64,000 nucleotides of DNA from Pasteurella testudinis DSM 23072 (GTDB lineage Bacteria; Pseudomonadota; Gammaproteobacteria; Enterobacterales; Pasteurellaceae). Below the pieces are notes generated by a model. It did no database searches. It was not told the DNA's origin and saw nothing but the letters and a program-made list of their open reading frames with translations. The position numbers and the translations under genes are program-made. Below are positions 38,144 through 48,331 of this stretch, piece by piece (positions within the stretch are counted from its first letter, which is position 1; the number at the start of each line of letters is the position of its first letter). The stretch is taken from contig NZ_FWWV01000001.1 of the NCBI RefSeq assembly GCF_900176075.1, positions 162,603 to 226,602 of the forward strand, read 5' to 3'.

Positions 38144-39765
38144 TGAATTCAAAACGCAGTTTATTAGTTATCGCTTTACTGTTTATTTCGTTTTTGGTGT
38201 ACCAGCAATGGCAAATCGACTATGTTTTGCCGAAACCGGTCGCGGCAGAAACCACAACAGTGAATAACGGCAGTGATACGCCATCGGCTTCGACTTCCGG
38301 CACTGCCGCTGTCGACACACAAACAACGGGGCGGGTGATTACCGTTGAAAGTGATGTGTTAAGCCTGAAAATCGACACGTTGGGCGGTGATGTGGTTGAT
38401 TCCGATTTATTAAAATATGATGCGGAACTGAATTCAAATACGCCGTTTTCGTTAATGCAAAACGACAATAATCTGGTTTATATCGCACAAAGCGGTTTAA
38501 TCGGTAAAAACGGTATCGACACTCCGGCAGGGCGTGCGCAATATCAAATCAGCGGTGACAACTTCAAACTGGCGGACGGTCAGGATCAGATTCGGATCCC
38601 GTTGACCTTGGAAAAAGACGGCGTGCAGGTGATCAAGACCTTTACCTTGACTCGCGGCAGCTATGCGGTTGAGGTGGATTATCAAATTACCAACCAAAGC
38701 GGACAGGCGATTGAACTGCAGCCTTATGCGCAAATCAAACACACATTAGTTGATCACTCTACTAATTTGGCCATGCCGACCTACACCGGCGGTGCGTATT
38801 CTTCTTCCGAAACCAACTACAAAAAATACAGTTTTGAAGATATGCAGAAAGCTAATTTGGCGATTGCGACCAAACAGGGCTGGGTTGCGTTATTACAGCA
38901 CTATTTTGTGACGGCGTGGATTCCGGATCAACATAGCGATAACCAGCTGTACACCAGCACCAATAAAGATTTTGCCTTTATCGGTTTCCGTGCACCGACC
39001 GAAGTGATTGCCGACGGTGCCAGCCAAACCATCAGCAGTAAATTGTGGACCGGTCCGAAATTGCAAAACCAAATGGAAGCCGCCGCGCCGAATCTGGATT
39101 TGACCGTCGATTACGGTTGGGCATGGTTTATCGCCAAACCGCTGTTTAAATTGTTGCAATTTATCCAAAGCATCGTGTCTAACTGGGGCTTGGCGATTAT
39201 CGGCGTGACCATCGTGGTGAAAGCGATTCTGTATCCGCTGACCAAAGCCCAATACACCTCGATGGCAAAAATGCGGATGCTACAACCGCGTATGCAAGAG
39301 CTACGCGAACGTTTCGGTGACGACAGACAACGCATGAGCCAAGAGATGATGAAAATGTATAAAGAGGAAAAAGTGAACCCGTTGGGCGGTTGTTTGCCAA
39401 TCCTGCTGCAAATGCCGATTTTCATCGCCTTATACTGGACCTTTATGGAAGCGGTCGAACTGCGCCACGCGCCGTTCTTCGGTTGGATCCAAGACTTATC
39501 GGCACAAGATCCGTACTACATTCTGCCGTTGTTAATGGGCGGCTCGATGTTCTTGCTGCAAAAAATGTCGCCGACACCGGTTGCCGATCCGACCCAGCAA
39601 AAAATCATGATGTTTATGCCGGTGATCTTTACCGTGTTCTTCCTGTGGTTCCCGGCGGGTCTGGTATTGTACTGGTTGGTGTCCAACGTAATCACGATTA
39701 TCCAACAACAGTTAATCTATCGTGGTTTGGAGAAAAAAGGGCTGCATTCGCGCGGTAAGAAGTAA
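38143..39765 (+). CDS. yidC: Membrane protein insertase YidC
   Basis: A 540-residue inner-membrane insertase/chaperone working alone and with SecYEG. Signal-anchor TM ([17 protein letters not shown]) is followed by a large periplasmic beta domain (~60-340). The conserved C-terminal five-TM core has [39 protein letters not shown] and [18 protein letters not shown]. The tail is basic ([10 protein letters not shown]). It ends at a strong terminator. Confidence 0.98.
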   Translation: MNSKRSLLVIALLFISFLVYQQWQIDYVLPKPVAAETTTVNNGSDTPSASTSGTAAVDTQTTGRVITVESDVLSLKIDTLGGDVVDSDLLKYDAELNSNTPFSLMQNDNNLVYIAQSGLIGKNGIDTPAGRAQYQISGDNFKLADGQDQIRIPLTLEKDGVQVIKTFTLTRGSYAVEVDYQITNQSGQAIELQPYAQIKHTLVDHSTNLAMPTYTGGAYSSSETNYKKYSFEDMQKANLAIATKQGWVALLQHYFVTAWIPDQHSDNQLYTSTNKDFAFIGFRAPTEVIADGASQTISSKLWTGPKLQNQMEAAAPNLDLTVDYGWAWFIAKPLFKLLQFIQSIVSNWGLAIIGVTIVVKAILYPLTKAQYTSMAKMRMLQPRMQELRERFGDDRQRMSQEMMKMYKEEKVNPLGGCLPILLQMPIFIALYWTFMEAVELRHAPFFGWIQDLSAQDPYYILPLLMGGSMFLLQKMSPTPVADPTQQKIMMFMPVIFTVFFLWFPAGLVLYWLVSNVITIIQQQLIYRGLEKKGLHSRGKK

Positions 39766-39796
39766 TCACGAATTAACATTCGAATAAGGTTAAATT

Positions 39797-39822
39797 AAGG
39801 CATCCTAACAGGATGCCTTTTG
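39797..39822 (+). terminator. Intrinsic terminator after yidC
   Basis: A 10-bp perfect stem AAGGCATCCT/AGGATGCCTT with a 3-base loop is followed by TTGCTAT; the T-run is short. Confidence 0.75.
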
Positions 39823-39866
39823 CTATACTGCTGTAGATAAAAGTGCGGTTAAACAGAGGAATGATG

Positions 39867-41228
39867 ATGACCAAAGAAACCATTGTTGCGCAAGCCACGG
39901 CACCCGGTCGCGGTGGAATCGGGATTTTACGCGTATCGGGTCCAAGTGCTGTTGCGGTTGCCGAAGCGGTGTTGGGCAAATGCCCGAAGCCGAGGGTGGC
40001 GGACTATCTGCCGTTTAAAGACAGTGACGGTACGGTGTTGGATCAGGGTATTGCGTTGTATTTTAAAGCGCCGAATTCATTTACCGGCGAAGATGTGCTG
40101 GAACTGCAAGGGCACGGCGGACAAGTGGTTTTGGATCTCTTGCTGAAACGCATTTTGCAGCTGGACGGCATTCGTATCGCACGCCCGGGCGAGTTTTCCG
40201 AACAGGCGTTTTTAAACGATAAACTGGATTTGGCGCAGGCGGAAGCGATTGCCGATTTGATCGATGCCAGCTCGGAACAGGCGGCACGTTCGGCGTTGAA
40301 ATCGCTGCAAGGAGAGTTTTCCAATAAAATCAATCAATTGGTTGATGCGGTGATTTATCTGCGTACTTATGTTGAGGCCTCCATTGATTTTCCCGATGAA
40401 GAGATTGATTTTCTGGCGGACGGGATTATCGAAAAGCGGTTGAATGAGATCATTCAACAATTAAGCGGCGTACAAGCGGAAGCGAAGCAAGGCTCGTTGT
40501 TGCGCGAAGGTATGAAAGTGGTGATCGCCGGTCGCCCGAATGCCGGCAAATCCAGTTTGCTGAATGCCCTTGCCGGACGCGAGGCGGCGATTGTGACCGA
40601 TATTGCCGGCACAACCCGTGATGTGTTGCGTGAACATATCCATATCGATGGCATGCCACTGCACATTATCGACACCGCCGGTTTGCGTGAAGCGACCGAT
40701 GAAGTGGAACGGATCGGGATTGATCGCGCTTGGACGGAGATCGAACAGGCGGATCATGTGCTGCTGATGATCGACAGCACCACCACGCAGGAGCTGAATC
40801 CGCATAAAATCTGGGTGGAATTTATCGAGCGCTTGCCGACATCCATGCCGATCACGGTGATCCGCAATAAAGCGGATTTGAGCGGTGAAGCGGAAGGGAT
40901 TGAGCAGCACGACGGTTACACCATTATCCGCTTGTCAGCCAAAACCAAGTGCGGTATTGATTTATTGCGTGAGCACCTGAAACAGTCGATGGGCTACCAA
41001 AGCGTGACCGAAGGCGGTTTTCTGGCTCGCCGCCGCCATTTGGACGCATTGGATACGGCTGGCGAACACTTACAACGCGGTCATATTCAACTCACTCAAT
41101 TCCACGCCGGCGAACTGCTGGCGGAAGAGTTGCGCATGGTGCAAGATGCTCTGAGTGAAATCACCGGACAATTCACCTCCGATGACTTGTTAAGCAATAT
41201 TTTCAGCTCGTTTTGTATCGGCAAGTAG
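39867..41228 (+). CDS. mnmE: tRNA-modifying GTPase MnmE
   Basis: With MnmG it makes the 5-carboxymethylaminomethyl group on wobble U34. N-terminal formyl-THF-binding domain ([22 protein letters not shown], in part), then a helical domain. The inserted G domain has G1 [15 protein letters not shown]2 GTTRD, G3 DTAG and G4 NKAD. The invariant C-terminal FCIGK is present. Three ATGs in a row (39861, 39864, 39867) follow a GAGGA site; the third has the best spacing and gives the usual MTKETIVAQ start. Confidence 0.97.
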   Translation: MTKETIVAQATAPGRGGIGILRVSGPSAVAVAEAVLGKCPKPRVADYLPFKDSDGTVLDQGIALYFKAPNSFTGEDVLELQGHGGQVVLDLLLKRILQLDGIRIARPGEFSEQAFLNDKLDLAQAEAIADLIDASSEQAARSALKSLQGEFSNKINQLVDAVIYLRTYVEASIDFPDEEIDFLADGIIEKRLNEIIQQLSGVQAEAKQGSLLREGMKVVIAGRPNAGKSSLLNALAGREAAIVTDIAGTTRDVLREHIHIDGMPLHIIDTAGLREATDEVERIGIDRAWTEIEQADHVLLMIDSTTTQELNPHKIWVEFIERLPTSMPITVIRNKADLSGEAEGIEQHDGYTIIRLSAKTKCGIDLLREHLKQSMGYQSVTEGGFLARRRHLDALDTAGEHLQRGHIQLTQFHAGELLAEELRMVQDALSEITGQFTSDDLLSNIFSSFCIGK

Positions 41229-41258
41229 TTGCAATTTGCCTATAAAGGAGAATTGCGA

Positions 41259-41300
41259 TAAATCGGAAGTTTTGCTATGTTGCACCTTCCGATTTATTTT
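41259..41300 (+). terminator. Intrinsic terminator after mnmE
   Basis: An 11-bp perfect stem TAAATCGGAAG/CTTCCGATTTA (41259-41269 and 41286-41296) is followed by TTTTAT. It argues against starting the next gene at the ATGs at 41277 or 41301, which lie within or at the edge of this structure. Confidence 0.82.
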
Positions 41301-41315
41301 ATGGACTTTTTTATT

Positions 41316-42266
41316 ATGCAAGCGTTGCTTAAACTTAACCATTTCGTCAGCAAAACCTTTGCCGTTTGGGTTTTGCTGTTTGCTTTTTTAGCCTTCCAAT
41401 TTCCCGCTTATTTTTCGCCTTTCGTCAGCTACATTCCGTATTTGCTCGGAATCGTGATGTTCGGTATGGGGATCACCTTGACCTTCAATGACTTCGGCGA
41501 AGTGTTTAAACACCCGAAATCGGTTTTGATCGGTGTGGTCAGCCAGTTTGTGATTATGCCGGTGATTGCATTCGGTCTGGCAAAAGGCTTTTCCTTACCG
41601 ACTGATCTGGCGATTGGCGTGATTCTGGTCGGTTCCTGTCCGGGCGGCACATCATCAAATGTGATGACCTATTTAGCGCGCGGCAATACCGCACTTTCGG
41701 TCGCTTGCACCACCATTTCAACCTTGCTCGCCCCGATATTAACACCTGCCGTTTTTTATATTTTGGCAAGCCAGTGGCTGGATATTGATGCCGGTGCGAT
41801 GTTTGTCTCGGTGTTGAAAATGGTACTATTCCCGATTTTCTTAGGTTTAGTGGTGCGTGCATTGTTTAAAAAACAGATGGCGCAACTGAGCCAAAGCATG
41901 CCGCTGTTGTCCGTGATTGCGATTGTGTTGATTTTGTCGGCAGTGGTGGCGGTCAGCAAAGATAAAATTGTCGAATCGGGTCTAATTATTTTTGGGATCG
42001 TGGTGTTGCACAACGGGTTGGGCTATTTGATTGGCTTCTTCACCGCCAAATTCTTCAAGCTCAGCACTTATGACAGCAAAGCGGTTTCGATTGAAGTCGG
42101 TATGCAAAATTCCGGTTTGGGCGCGGCGTTGGCGAATGCGCATTTTAACCCGCTGGCGGCGGTGCCAAGTGCGGTCTTTAGCTTTTGGCATAATGTTTCC
42201 GGTCCGATTTTAGCAACATTTTTTGCCTCGTTAAAAGAGAAAAAAGCCAACGTGGACGCAAAATGA
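41316..42266 (+). CDS. Bile acid:sodium symporter (BASS) family transporter
   Basis: A 316-residue membrane protein with about nine to ten TM segments and the family motifs GVILVGSCPGGTSSNVMTYLARGN and SIEVGMQNSGLGAALA. BASS members carry organic anions such as pantoate or pyruvate with sodium; the substrate here is unknown. Start set at 41316 (MQALLKLNHF) because the mnmE terminator overlaps earlier start codons. The ribosome site is weak. Its stop overlaps the next gene's start (ATGA), so it is coupled to the YwiC-like gene. Confidence 0.88.
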   Translation: MQALLKLNHFVSKTFAVWVLLFAFLAFQFPAYFSPFVSYIPYLLGIVMFGMGITLTFNDFGEVFKHPKSVLIGVVSQFVIMPVIAFGLAKGFSLPTDLAIGVILVGSCPGGTSSNVMTYLARGNTALSVACTTISTLLAPILTPAVFYILASQWLDIDAGAMFVSVLKMVLFPIFLGLVVRALFKKQMAQLSQSMPLLSVIAIVLILSAVVAVSKDKIVESGLIIFGIVVLHNGLGYLIGFFTAKFFKLSTYDSKAVSIEVGMQNSGLGAALANAHFNPLAAVPSAVFSFWHNVSGPILATFFASLKEKKANVDAK

Positions 42267-42985
42267 AACTGCTGATTTCCAACCAACACGGCGCAATCGT
42301 GATGGCGCTGCTGCCGTTTTTATACGGTATGCTGTCATCACCAACGATTATTTGGCAGCATGCGTTTTTGCTGTTGGCGTGGGCGTGTTTGTACCTGTTC
42401 ACTTATCCGTTTTTTAATCTGTTTAAAGGGCGCAATTCGGCGCAAAACCGCACTTGGGCAATCGGTTACGGGCTGGCCGCACTTTTATTTTCAGTTCCTG
42501 CTTTGTGGCATAACTGGCAGTTGCTGTATTTTTTGTTGGCAATGCTACCGTTCGGTTTGTTGGCGATTTATTACGTTAAGCAAAAAGACGAGCGCGCATT
42601 GGGCAATGATTTGGCGGCGATTGCCATTTTCGGTATTGCCGGTATGGCGGCATATTATTTTGCCGACCGCACTTTTGATCAGCAACTCGCACGGGTTTTC
42701 CTTTATCCGAGCTTGTTTTTTGTCGGTACCACGCTGTATGTCAAAAGCATTCTGCGTGAACGCAAAGATCCGCGTTACCTGCAAGCCTCGATTATTTTTC
42801 ACTTATTGTGCGTGTTGCTGATCGCCTATTTTGATTGGCAAACCGCACTTTGCTTTGTGCCCGCCTTACTGCGCGCCGTCATCGTCCCGTTATGGGTGAT
42901 GCCGCGTAAACGGCTAAATCCGAAGCAAGTCGGGCTGATTGAAATGGGGATTTCTTTTTTGTTTTTATTTGGATTGTTGGTGTAA
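42263..42985 (+). CDS. YwiC-like integral membrane protein
   Basis: A 240-residue protein with about eight TM segments. The family pattern is ISNQHGAIVMALLPFLYG at the start, then YPFFNLFKGR and the loop RKRLNPKQVGLIEMG near the C-terminus. Function unknown. In several organisms such proteins neighbour transporters or nitrate-respiration genes. The ATGA overlap with the BASS gene suggests they act together. Several uptake sequences are inside the gene. Confidence 0.8.
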   Translation: MKLLISNQHGAIVMALLPFLYGMLSSPTIIWQHAFLLLAWACLYLFTYPFFNLFKGRNSAQNRTWAIGYGLAALLFSVPALWHNWQLLYFLLAMLPFGLLAIYYVKQKDERALGNDLAAIAIFGIAGMAAYYFADRTFDQQLARVFLYPSLFFVGTTLYVKSILRERKDPRYLQASIIFHLLCVLLIAYFDWQTALCFVPALLRAVIVPLWVMPRKRLNPKQVGLIEMGISFLFLFGLLV

Positions 42986-43008
42986 TTCTTTGATTTAAAT
43001 GAGGAAGT

Positions 43009-43115
43009 GTAGAGGCGAATTATATATCCGTCCGAACTAAATTTGCATTTTTCCATTGTAAATTAAATGCTTATACCGCACTTTGTCAACGGGCGGATAT
43101 ACAATCCGCCCCTAC
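43009..43115. repeat. 107-bp palindromic repeat element, copy 1
   Basis: The ends are imperfect inverted repeats (GTAGAGGCGAATTATATATCC at the left, GGATATACAATCCGCCCCTAC at the right, quoted as overlapping short blocks). The element is nearly identical to the reverse complement of 49910-50016, including the internal CATTTTTCCATTG and TTAAATGCTTATACCGCACTT. It lies between the convergent YwiC-like gene and hcr. It carries one uptake sequence; the second one found in the other copy is replaced by AACTAAATTTGC. Confidence 0.9.
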
Positions 43116-43181
43116 GCTGACTTATCCATGACCTTTGTCAATAATCCGGTTTACACCGCACTTGATGCCATCAATAACCGC

Positions 43182-44204
43182 TTAAATCACCGGTTCAACC
43201 TGCATATTGCCCTTGATTTGGCAGCTGCACGCCAGCACATAACCTTGTTCGATTTCTTCTGGCGTCAACGGTCCGGTGGTGCTGGTTTCATATTCGCCTT
43301 GCAGCACTTTGGTTTTGCATGAACCGCAAATACCGGTGCGGCAGGCGGCGATCACCGGAATGTTATTCTCTTCCAATGCGCTTAATAATGAAATGCCGAA
43401 CGGTACGGAAACGGTTTGCTCGCCGATAATGCCGTATACGGTTAAACCGACTTGCTTGCTGTTGTCGGTCATACAAACTTCGGTCGAGGAGTGGAACTGT
43501 TCGAGGAAGAACCGCTCTTGCGGCACGCCGAGTTGCTCGGTGATGTCGCGAATGTGCTGCATATAGCTTTCCGGACCGCAGGTTAACACGGTGCAATCGG
43601 CGATATTCGGCACGAGTTCTTGCAGCATCTGTTGTGAAATCCGTCCGGCGTAGAAGCCTTCGCTTGCCCCTTGCGACGAGTTCATATACAGATTCAAGTG
43701 CGGATATTGCGCTTTCAGTTGTTCCCACTCGCGTTTAAAAATCACGTCTTTCGGCGAATGCACGCTGTAGAACACGGTTAAATTGGCTTGCGGACGATTG
43801 ACGCATAACCAACGCACCATCGACATAATCGGTGTGATGCCGCAGCCGCCGGCAACCAACAGATAATTGTCGCTGACAATTTTCGAGCAGGTGAAATCGC
43901 CCTTCGGATCGGACAACCACAGGGTATCGCCGACTTTGACATCACGGGTCAGCCACGTCGAGCCGACCCCGTTTTCAATGCGGCGCACGGTTAAGGTGAC
44001 ATAACGGCTTAAACCGGGCGTGGACGACAGGGTATAGGCGCGGGCAATATCCGGTGTGTTTTTAATGCTGACCAGCGCGTATTGCCCCGGCTCGTAGGGA
44101 TAAAAATCTTGTGCAATCAGTTCGAGGGTGTAAACATCGTCGGTTTCCTGCACGATGTTGTTCACCATCATCTCATTGATACAAAAAGCATTTGGGTTTG
44201 ACAT
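43182..44204 (-). CDS. hcr: NADH oxidoreductase Hcr (reductase of hybrid cluster protein)
   Basis: A 340-residue reductase that passes electrons from NADH to Hcp. The FAD-binding domain (~1-105) has RAYTLSSTPG. The NAD domain has VAGGCGITPIMSM and CGPESYM. The C-terminal plant-type [2Fe-2S] ferredoxin domain has CRTGICGSC and a distant fourth Cys in ACSCQI. It follows hcp after 71 bp containing an uptake-sequence hairpin. RBS is CAGGA. The partner role is set by the adjacent hcp. Confidence 0.94.
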   Translation of the reverse strand: MSNPNAFCINEMMVNNIVQETDDVYTLELIAQDFYPYEPGQYALVSIKNTPDIARAYTLSSTPGLSRYVTLTVRRIENGVGSTWLTRDVKVGDTLWLSDPKGDFTCSKIVSDNYLLVAGGCGITPIMSMVRWLCVNRPQANLTVFYSVHSPKDVIFKREWEQLKAQYPHLNLYMNSSQGASEGFYAGRISQQMLQELVPNIADCTVLTCGPESYMQHIRDITEQLGVPQERFFLEQFHSSTEVCMTDNSKQVGLTVYGIIGEQTVSVPFGISLLSALEENNIPVIAACRTGICGSCKTKVLQGEYETSTTGPLTPEEIEQGYVLACSCQIKGNMQVEPVI

Positions 44205-44224
44205 AGTGAAATCCTGAAACAGAA

Positions 44225-44255
44225 AAGTGCGGTCAAGTCGAAGCTGACCGCACTT
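44225..44255 (-). terminator. Inverted uptake-sequence hairpin between hcp and hcr
   Basis: AAGTGCGGTCA and TGACCGCACTT form a perfect 11-bp stem; the minus strand continues TTCTGTTTC. It is probably a partial terminator that lowers hcr relative to hcp. Confidence 0.6.
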
Positions 44256-44275
44256 GGAATTAAATGATGACGAAA

Positions 44276-45931
44276 TTAGCGCGCCAAGGCTTCTTGCATA
44301 TCTTGTTGCGGATTAGTTAAGCCGCGCAGACCGAATTTTTCATTCAGAATCGCCAACAAGTTATCGTTCAAGAATGCCGGTGCGGTCGGGCCGGTGTAAA
44401 TATCTTTCACACCCAATGCCAACAGGGTCAGCAAGATCACAATCGCTTTTTGTTCAAACCAAGACAGAACCAAGGTCAGCGGCAGATCATTGACACCACA
44501 GCCCAGTTTTTCTGCCAAGTTTACTGCCAGCATAATCGCCGAGTAGGCGTCGTTACATTGACCGACGTCCAACAAACGTGGTAAACCGCCCTCCAATGTG
44601 CCGAACTCCAGTTTATTGAAGCGGTATTTACCGCAACCTAAGGTCAAGACCACACAATCTTCCGGCACGTTACGCGCAAATTCGGTGTAGTAGCTGCGTT
44701 CGCCGACACTGCCGTCGCAACCGCCGACCAAGAACACATGGCGTAATTTTTTCTCAGCAACCAAGTTAATCACTGCGTCAGATGCGTCTAACAGGGTTTG
44801 GCGACCGAAACCGACGGTGATGTTGTGTTCGATTTCACTGTAAGGGAAGCCAGCCATTGCTTGCGCTTTGGCGATCACTTCGCTGAAATCGCGATCGTCC
44901 AAGTGGCGTACGCCCGGCCAACCGACGATGCTACGGGTGTAGATTCGATCCGCGTAGTTACCCACGTTCGGGTCGATAATACAGTTGGAAGTCATGATTA
45001 CCGGTCCCGGGAATTTGGCGAATTCACGTTGTTGGTTTTGCCAGCCACCGCCGTAGTTGCCGACTAAATGGCTGTATTTTTTCAGTTCAGGATAACCGTG
45101 CGCCGGCAACATTTCACCGTGGGTGTAAACGTTAATGCCCGTGCCTTCGGTTTGTTCCAACAAGGCTTTTAAGTCTTTTAAATCATGACCGGAAATCAGG
45201 ATACATTTGCCGGCAATCGGTTTGACGTTGACCGTGGACGGGGTCGGGTTGCCGAAGGCGGCGGTTTCACCTTTATCCAATAAGCCCATCACGCTAAAAT
45301 TCATTGTACCGATGCCGAGTGCATTTTTCAGCAAGGTGTCGATGTCGGTCGGCTGCGTGCCTAGCCATGACATATATTGGTGGAATTCCAGATAGACTTG
45401 GTTGTCAAATTGTCCTAAGACGTGTGCGTGTTCCATATAGGCTGCCGCGCCTTTTAAGCCGTATAAGCACAGCATTCTTAGACCGTGCACTTCTTCACTG
45501 ATCTCGTTAATATCTTTATTTAATGCAAAATCTTCCGCTTGTGCCGTCAAGGTCGCAATATCGCTGCCGTTTAATTTCAAATGCGCCAACGGGTGATCGC
45601 TGTCGGTGCTCGGGTTCACCGCCCGGCAGCGTTGGATCAATTGGTCACGATAGGTTTGCGCTTGTTGGGCGTATTCGACGATACGGTTCGAATCAAAGTT
45701 GACGTTGGTTAAGGTAGAGAAAAATGCTTGCGCGGTGAAGGCATCAATTTCATTGTCGATAATCGCCAGTTCGCGCGCTTTGATCGCCCAAGTGGACAGG
45801 CTGTGTAGCACCGCAATCAATAAATCCTGCAAGTCGGAGGTTTCCGAAGTTTTTCCGCACATGCCTTGAGAATAGCTACAGCCGTTACCGACAGGAGTTT
45901 TCATGGTTTGTTCGCATTGAATACAGTACAT
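44276..45931 (-). CDS. hcp: Hydroxylamine reductase / hybrid cluster protein
   Basis: Hcp holds a hybrid iron-sulfur-oxo cluster and reduces NO (and hydroxylamine in vitro) under anaerobic nitrosative stress. 551 residues. The N-terminal cysteine pattern C3-x2-C6-x11-C18-x6-C25 ([18 protein letters not shown] then SYSQGMC) is that of the enterobacterial class. Start at 45931 because the family begins M(Y/F)CxQCEQT; the 22 residues before it are not conserved. Forms an operon with hcr. Confidence 0.96.
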   Translation of the reverse strand: MYCIQCEQTMKTPVGNGCSYSQGMCGKTSETSDLQDLLIAVLHSLSTWAIKARELAIIDNEIDAFTAQAFFSTLTNVNFDSNRIVEYAQQAQTYRDQLIQRCRAVNPSTDSDHPLAHLKLNGSDIATLTAQAEDFALNKDINEISEEVHGLRMLCLYGLKGAAAYMEHAHVLGQFDNQVYLEFHQYMSWLGTQPTDIDTLLKNALGIGTMNFSVMGLLDKGETAAFGNPTPSTVNVKPIAGKCILISGHDLKDLKALLEQTEGTGINVYTHGEMLPAHGYPELKKYSHLVGNYGGGWQNQQREFAKFPGPVIMTSNCIIDPNVGNYADRIYTRSIVGWPGVRHLDDRDFSEVIAKAQAMAGFPYSEIEHNITVGFGRQTLLDASDAVINLVAEKKLRHVFLVGGCDGSVGERSYYTEFARNVPEDCVVLTLGCGKYRFNKLEFGTLEGGLPRLLDVGQCNDAYSAIMLAVNLAEKLGCGVNDLPLTLVLSWFEQKAIVILLTLLALGVKDIYTGPTAPAFLNDNLLAILNEKFGLRGLTNPQQDMQEALAR

Positions 45932-46183
45932 AATTTCAATTCCTTTTATTAAATGTCTGTTGATAGAGTCGAGTGAGTAGAGTAATCCCAATCCCAAAAA
46001 TACCTGAGCGTTGTTGAACTCGCTTGCTGTACTACTTGGTACTATCTGCGCTCGTTCGCCTCGCTATCTGAATTTTTTGGAATGGTATAACAAGTAAACT
46101 AAATGTTAATTCGTGTTAACGGGCGTATCATAAAAGGAATGACTTGATAAAAGAAGTATTTATTATACCTATTTAAAGTTTTT

Positions 46184-46197
46184 TTGATTTAGATCGT
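46184..46197. promoter_or_regulatory. FNR-box-like site upstream of hcp
   Basis: TTGATTTAGATCGT matches the FNR consensus TTGAT-N4-ATCAA except for the last two bases. It lies about 250 bp from hcp and about 130 bp past the bamD stop, in a 376-bp gap. The gap otherwise holds the bamD terminator and AT-rich sequence with no recognised gene. Anaerobic control of hcp would fit, but the distance is large. Confidence 0.3.
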
Positions 46198-46307
46198 ATT
46201 TTGTTTTTAATGAGAATGGCTACATCGGTGATGAGATCAAAAAAATGCGAAAACGTGAGCACGTTCTTGTGTAGCGAAAAAGAACCGGAATTTTATTTGC
46301 GGTTAAC

Positions 46308-46343
46308 AAAAATCCCTTAAAATAGCGCTATTTTAAGGGATTT
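46308..46343 (-). terminator. Intrinsic terminator of bamD
   Basis: A fully symmetrical 34-base sequence centred on AGCGCT (half-site begins AAATCCCTTAAAATAGC) is followed on the minus strand by TTTGTT. It lies 17 bp past the bamD stop. Confidence 0.88.
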
Positions 46344-46359
46344 GTCTGATAGTTAGGGG

Positions 46360-47169
46360 CTATTGCGCATTCGGTGCGAGTACATTGGGCACGGTCAGGG
46401 TGACATCGCCTTCCGGAACAGGCACTTCGGTAAAGGTTTTGCCCTCGCCTTGTTTGATTAAATCGGCGATTTTAGCGGCTGGCTCGGTCAGATTCATTGC
46501 TTGATAAGACTTTTCCAGCAGTGGCAGGGCTTGGTGGGTAGCTTCGCTATCCGGATAGGTATCCAGTAAGCCTAGCACTCGGTTGACTGTGGCGACATAG
46601 GCGTTACGCTTGAAATAGAATTGGGCAACGCGTAATTCGTGGCGTGCCAGCGCATTACGCAGATAGTTGGCTCGCAACGTCGCATCGGCGGTATATTGGC
46701 TGTTCGGGAAATGCTGTTGTAAGGTTTCGAAATTATGCAGCGCATTGGTCAACGTTAACGGATCACGCAAAGCACGGTCAGTACCGAATGTTCTTTGTAA
46801 AAAGTGATCACCCAGTTCGGTATTGATTAACCCTGCCAGATATAATACAAAATCCAGATGTTGGCTGTCGCTGTGCAGACGCAGGAATCGCTCGGCATTA
46901 GCGAGTGCCAGCGTATATTCGGAATCTTTATAGTTTGCATAAATTAATCCCAATTGCGCTTGTTCGGCGTAAGCACCGAATGGATAGCGGCTGTCGACCG
47001 CATCGAGATAACGGATCGCCTCTGAATAATTTTCATCCAAAAGATAGGTGTTGGCTTTACTGTATAACTCTTCTACCGGCGCATTTTCGACTTCTTTATT
47101 ACCGGAAGAGCAGGCAGCAACGCTAAGTGCGGTTAATAACAGTAAAGCAAGCGATTTTAGTTTATGCAT
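46360..47169 (-). CDS. bamD: Outer membrane assembly lipoprotein BamD
   Basis: Essential periplasmic lipoprotein of the BAM complex, which inserts beta-barrel proteins. Signal peptide with lipobox SVAAC (Cys20). The mature part is built of TPR-like helical repeats: VEELYSKANTYLLDENYSEAIRYLDAV, RYPFGAYAEQAQLGLIYA and YRDPLTL-region segments of the ComL type. Length 269 is slightly longer than E. coli BamD (245). It is divergent from rluD, the same arrangement as in E. coli. Its activity would include assembling the adhesin anchor seen at 1-1892. Confidence 0.95.
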   Translation of the reverse strand: MHKLKSLALLLLTALSVAACSSGNKEVENAPVEELYSKANTYLLDENYSEAIRYLDAVDSRYPFGAYAEQAQLGLIYANYKDSEYTLALANAERFLRLHSDSQHLDFVLYLAGLINTELGDHFLQRTFGTDRALRDPLTLTNALHNFETLQQHFPNSQYTADATLRANYLRNALARHELRVAQFYFKRNAYVATVNRVLGLLDTYPDSEATHQALPLLEKSYQAMNLTEPAAKIADLIKQGEGKTFTEVPVPEGDVTLTVPNVLAPNAQ

Positions 47170-47353
47170 AATATAACAATCCTAAATAGTGAAAGCTGAG
47201 AAATACGCAGACTATGACAACGGTTTTCAGCCTAAGTTTGGTTACTTCACCGTAAACTTCGGTTACAATGGCAACAATCAGGTTATGACCCCAGTATTTT
47301 AACCATACTGGGCAAATAAGCAAATTAGAATTAAATGGATTTTATTTTTATTT

Positions 47354-48331
47354 ATGGCAAAACAACTGCAATTAAGCACACAAATTCAATTACATCAGCT
47401 GGGGCAACGGCTGGATCAGGCGTTGGCCGAGTGTTTTCCCGATTATTCCCGTTCGCGGATTAAAACTTGGATTGAACAGGATCGGGTACAGGTTAACGGC
47501 GTGGTGGCAAACAAACCGCGCGAAAAAGTGTACGGTGACGAACAGATTTTGATCAACGTTGAAATCGAAGAAGAAGATCGGTTTACGGCGCAGGATATTC
47601 CGCTCAATATCGTGTATGAAGACGACGATATTTTGGTGATTAACAAACCGAAAGATCTGGTGGTGCACCCTGGCGCTGGCAATCCCGACGGTACGGTGTT
47701 GAATGCGCTGCTACACCATTACCCGCAAATTGCCGAAGTGCCGCGCGCCGGCATTGTACACCGTTTGGACAAAGACACCACCGGCTTGATGGTGGTGGCG
47801 AAAACCATTCCGGCGCAGACCCGTTTGGTGTACGCACTGCAAAAACGCCGGATTACCCGCGAATACGAAGCGGTGGCTTACGGCATTATGACCAAAGGCG
47901 GCACGGTGGATCAACCGATGGCACGCCATGCGACCAAACGCACGCATATGGCGGTGCACCCAATGGGCAAACCGGCGGTGACCCATTATCGGGTTATGGA
48001 ACGTTTTCGCAACTACACCCGTTTGCGCTTGCGTTTGGAAACCGGACGCACCCATCAAATTCGGGTGCATATGGCGCACATTGCCCACCCGTTATTGGGG
48101 GATCAAACTTATGGTGGGCGGCCGCGTCCACCGAAAGGGGCGAGTGAAGCCTTTTTGCAGGTGTTGCGCAACTTCCAGCGCCAAGCCTTGCATGCGGTCA
48201 TGCTGCGCTTGGAACATCCGATCAGCGGTGAAGTGATGGAATGGCACGCGCCGTTACCACAGGATTTTGTTGAGCTGGTGAACGCGCTAAAAGCCGATTA
48301 TGAGTTACACCAAGACGAATTGGACTATTGA
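47354..48331 (+). CDS. rluD: 23S rRNA pseudouridine(1911/1915/1917) synthase
   Basis: Isomerises three uridines in helix 69 of 23S rRNA. N-terminal S4 RNA-binding domain (QRLDQALAECFPDYSRSRIKTWI in part), then the catalytic domain with HRLDKDTTGLMVVAK, nucleophile Asp139, and RLETGRTHQIRVHMAH. Length 325 is typical. Divergent from bamD across a 184-bp gap and coupled to pgeF (TGATG overlap). Confidence 0.96.
   Translation: MAKQLQLSTQIQLHQLGQRLDQALAECFPDYSRSRIKTWIEQDRVQVNGVVANKPREKVYGDEQILINVEIEEEDRFTAQDIPLNIVYEDDDILVINKPKDLVVHPGAGNPDGTVLNALLHHYPQIAEVPRAGIVHRLDKDTTGLMVVAKTIPAQTRLVYALQKRRITREYEAVAYGIMTKGGTVDQPMARHATKRTHMAVHPMGKPAVTHYRVMERFRNYTRLRLRLETGRTHQIRVHMAHIAHPLLGDQTYGGRPRPPKGASEAFLQVLRNFQRQALHAVMLRLEHPISGEVMEWHAPLPQDFVELVNALKADYELHQDELDY

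Noticed and set aside
41277-41315. Upstream starts for the BASS transporter (41277, 41301)
   Set aside because: They lie in or beside the mnmE terminator hairpin; the start at 41316 fits the family length better.
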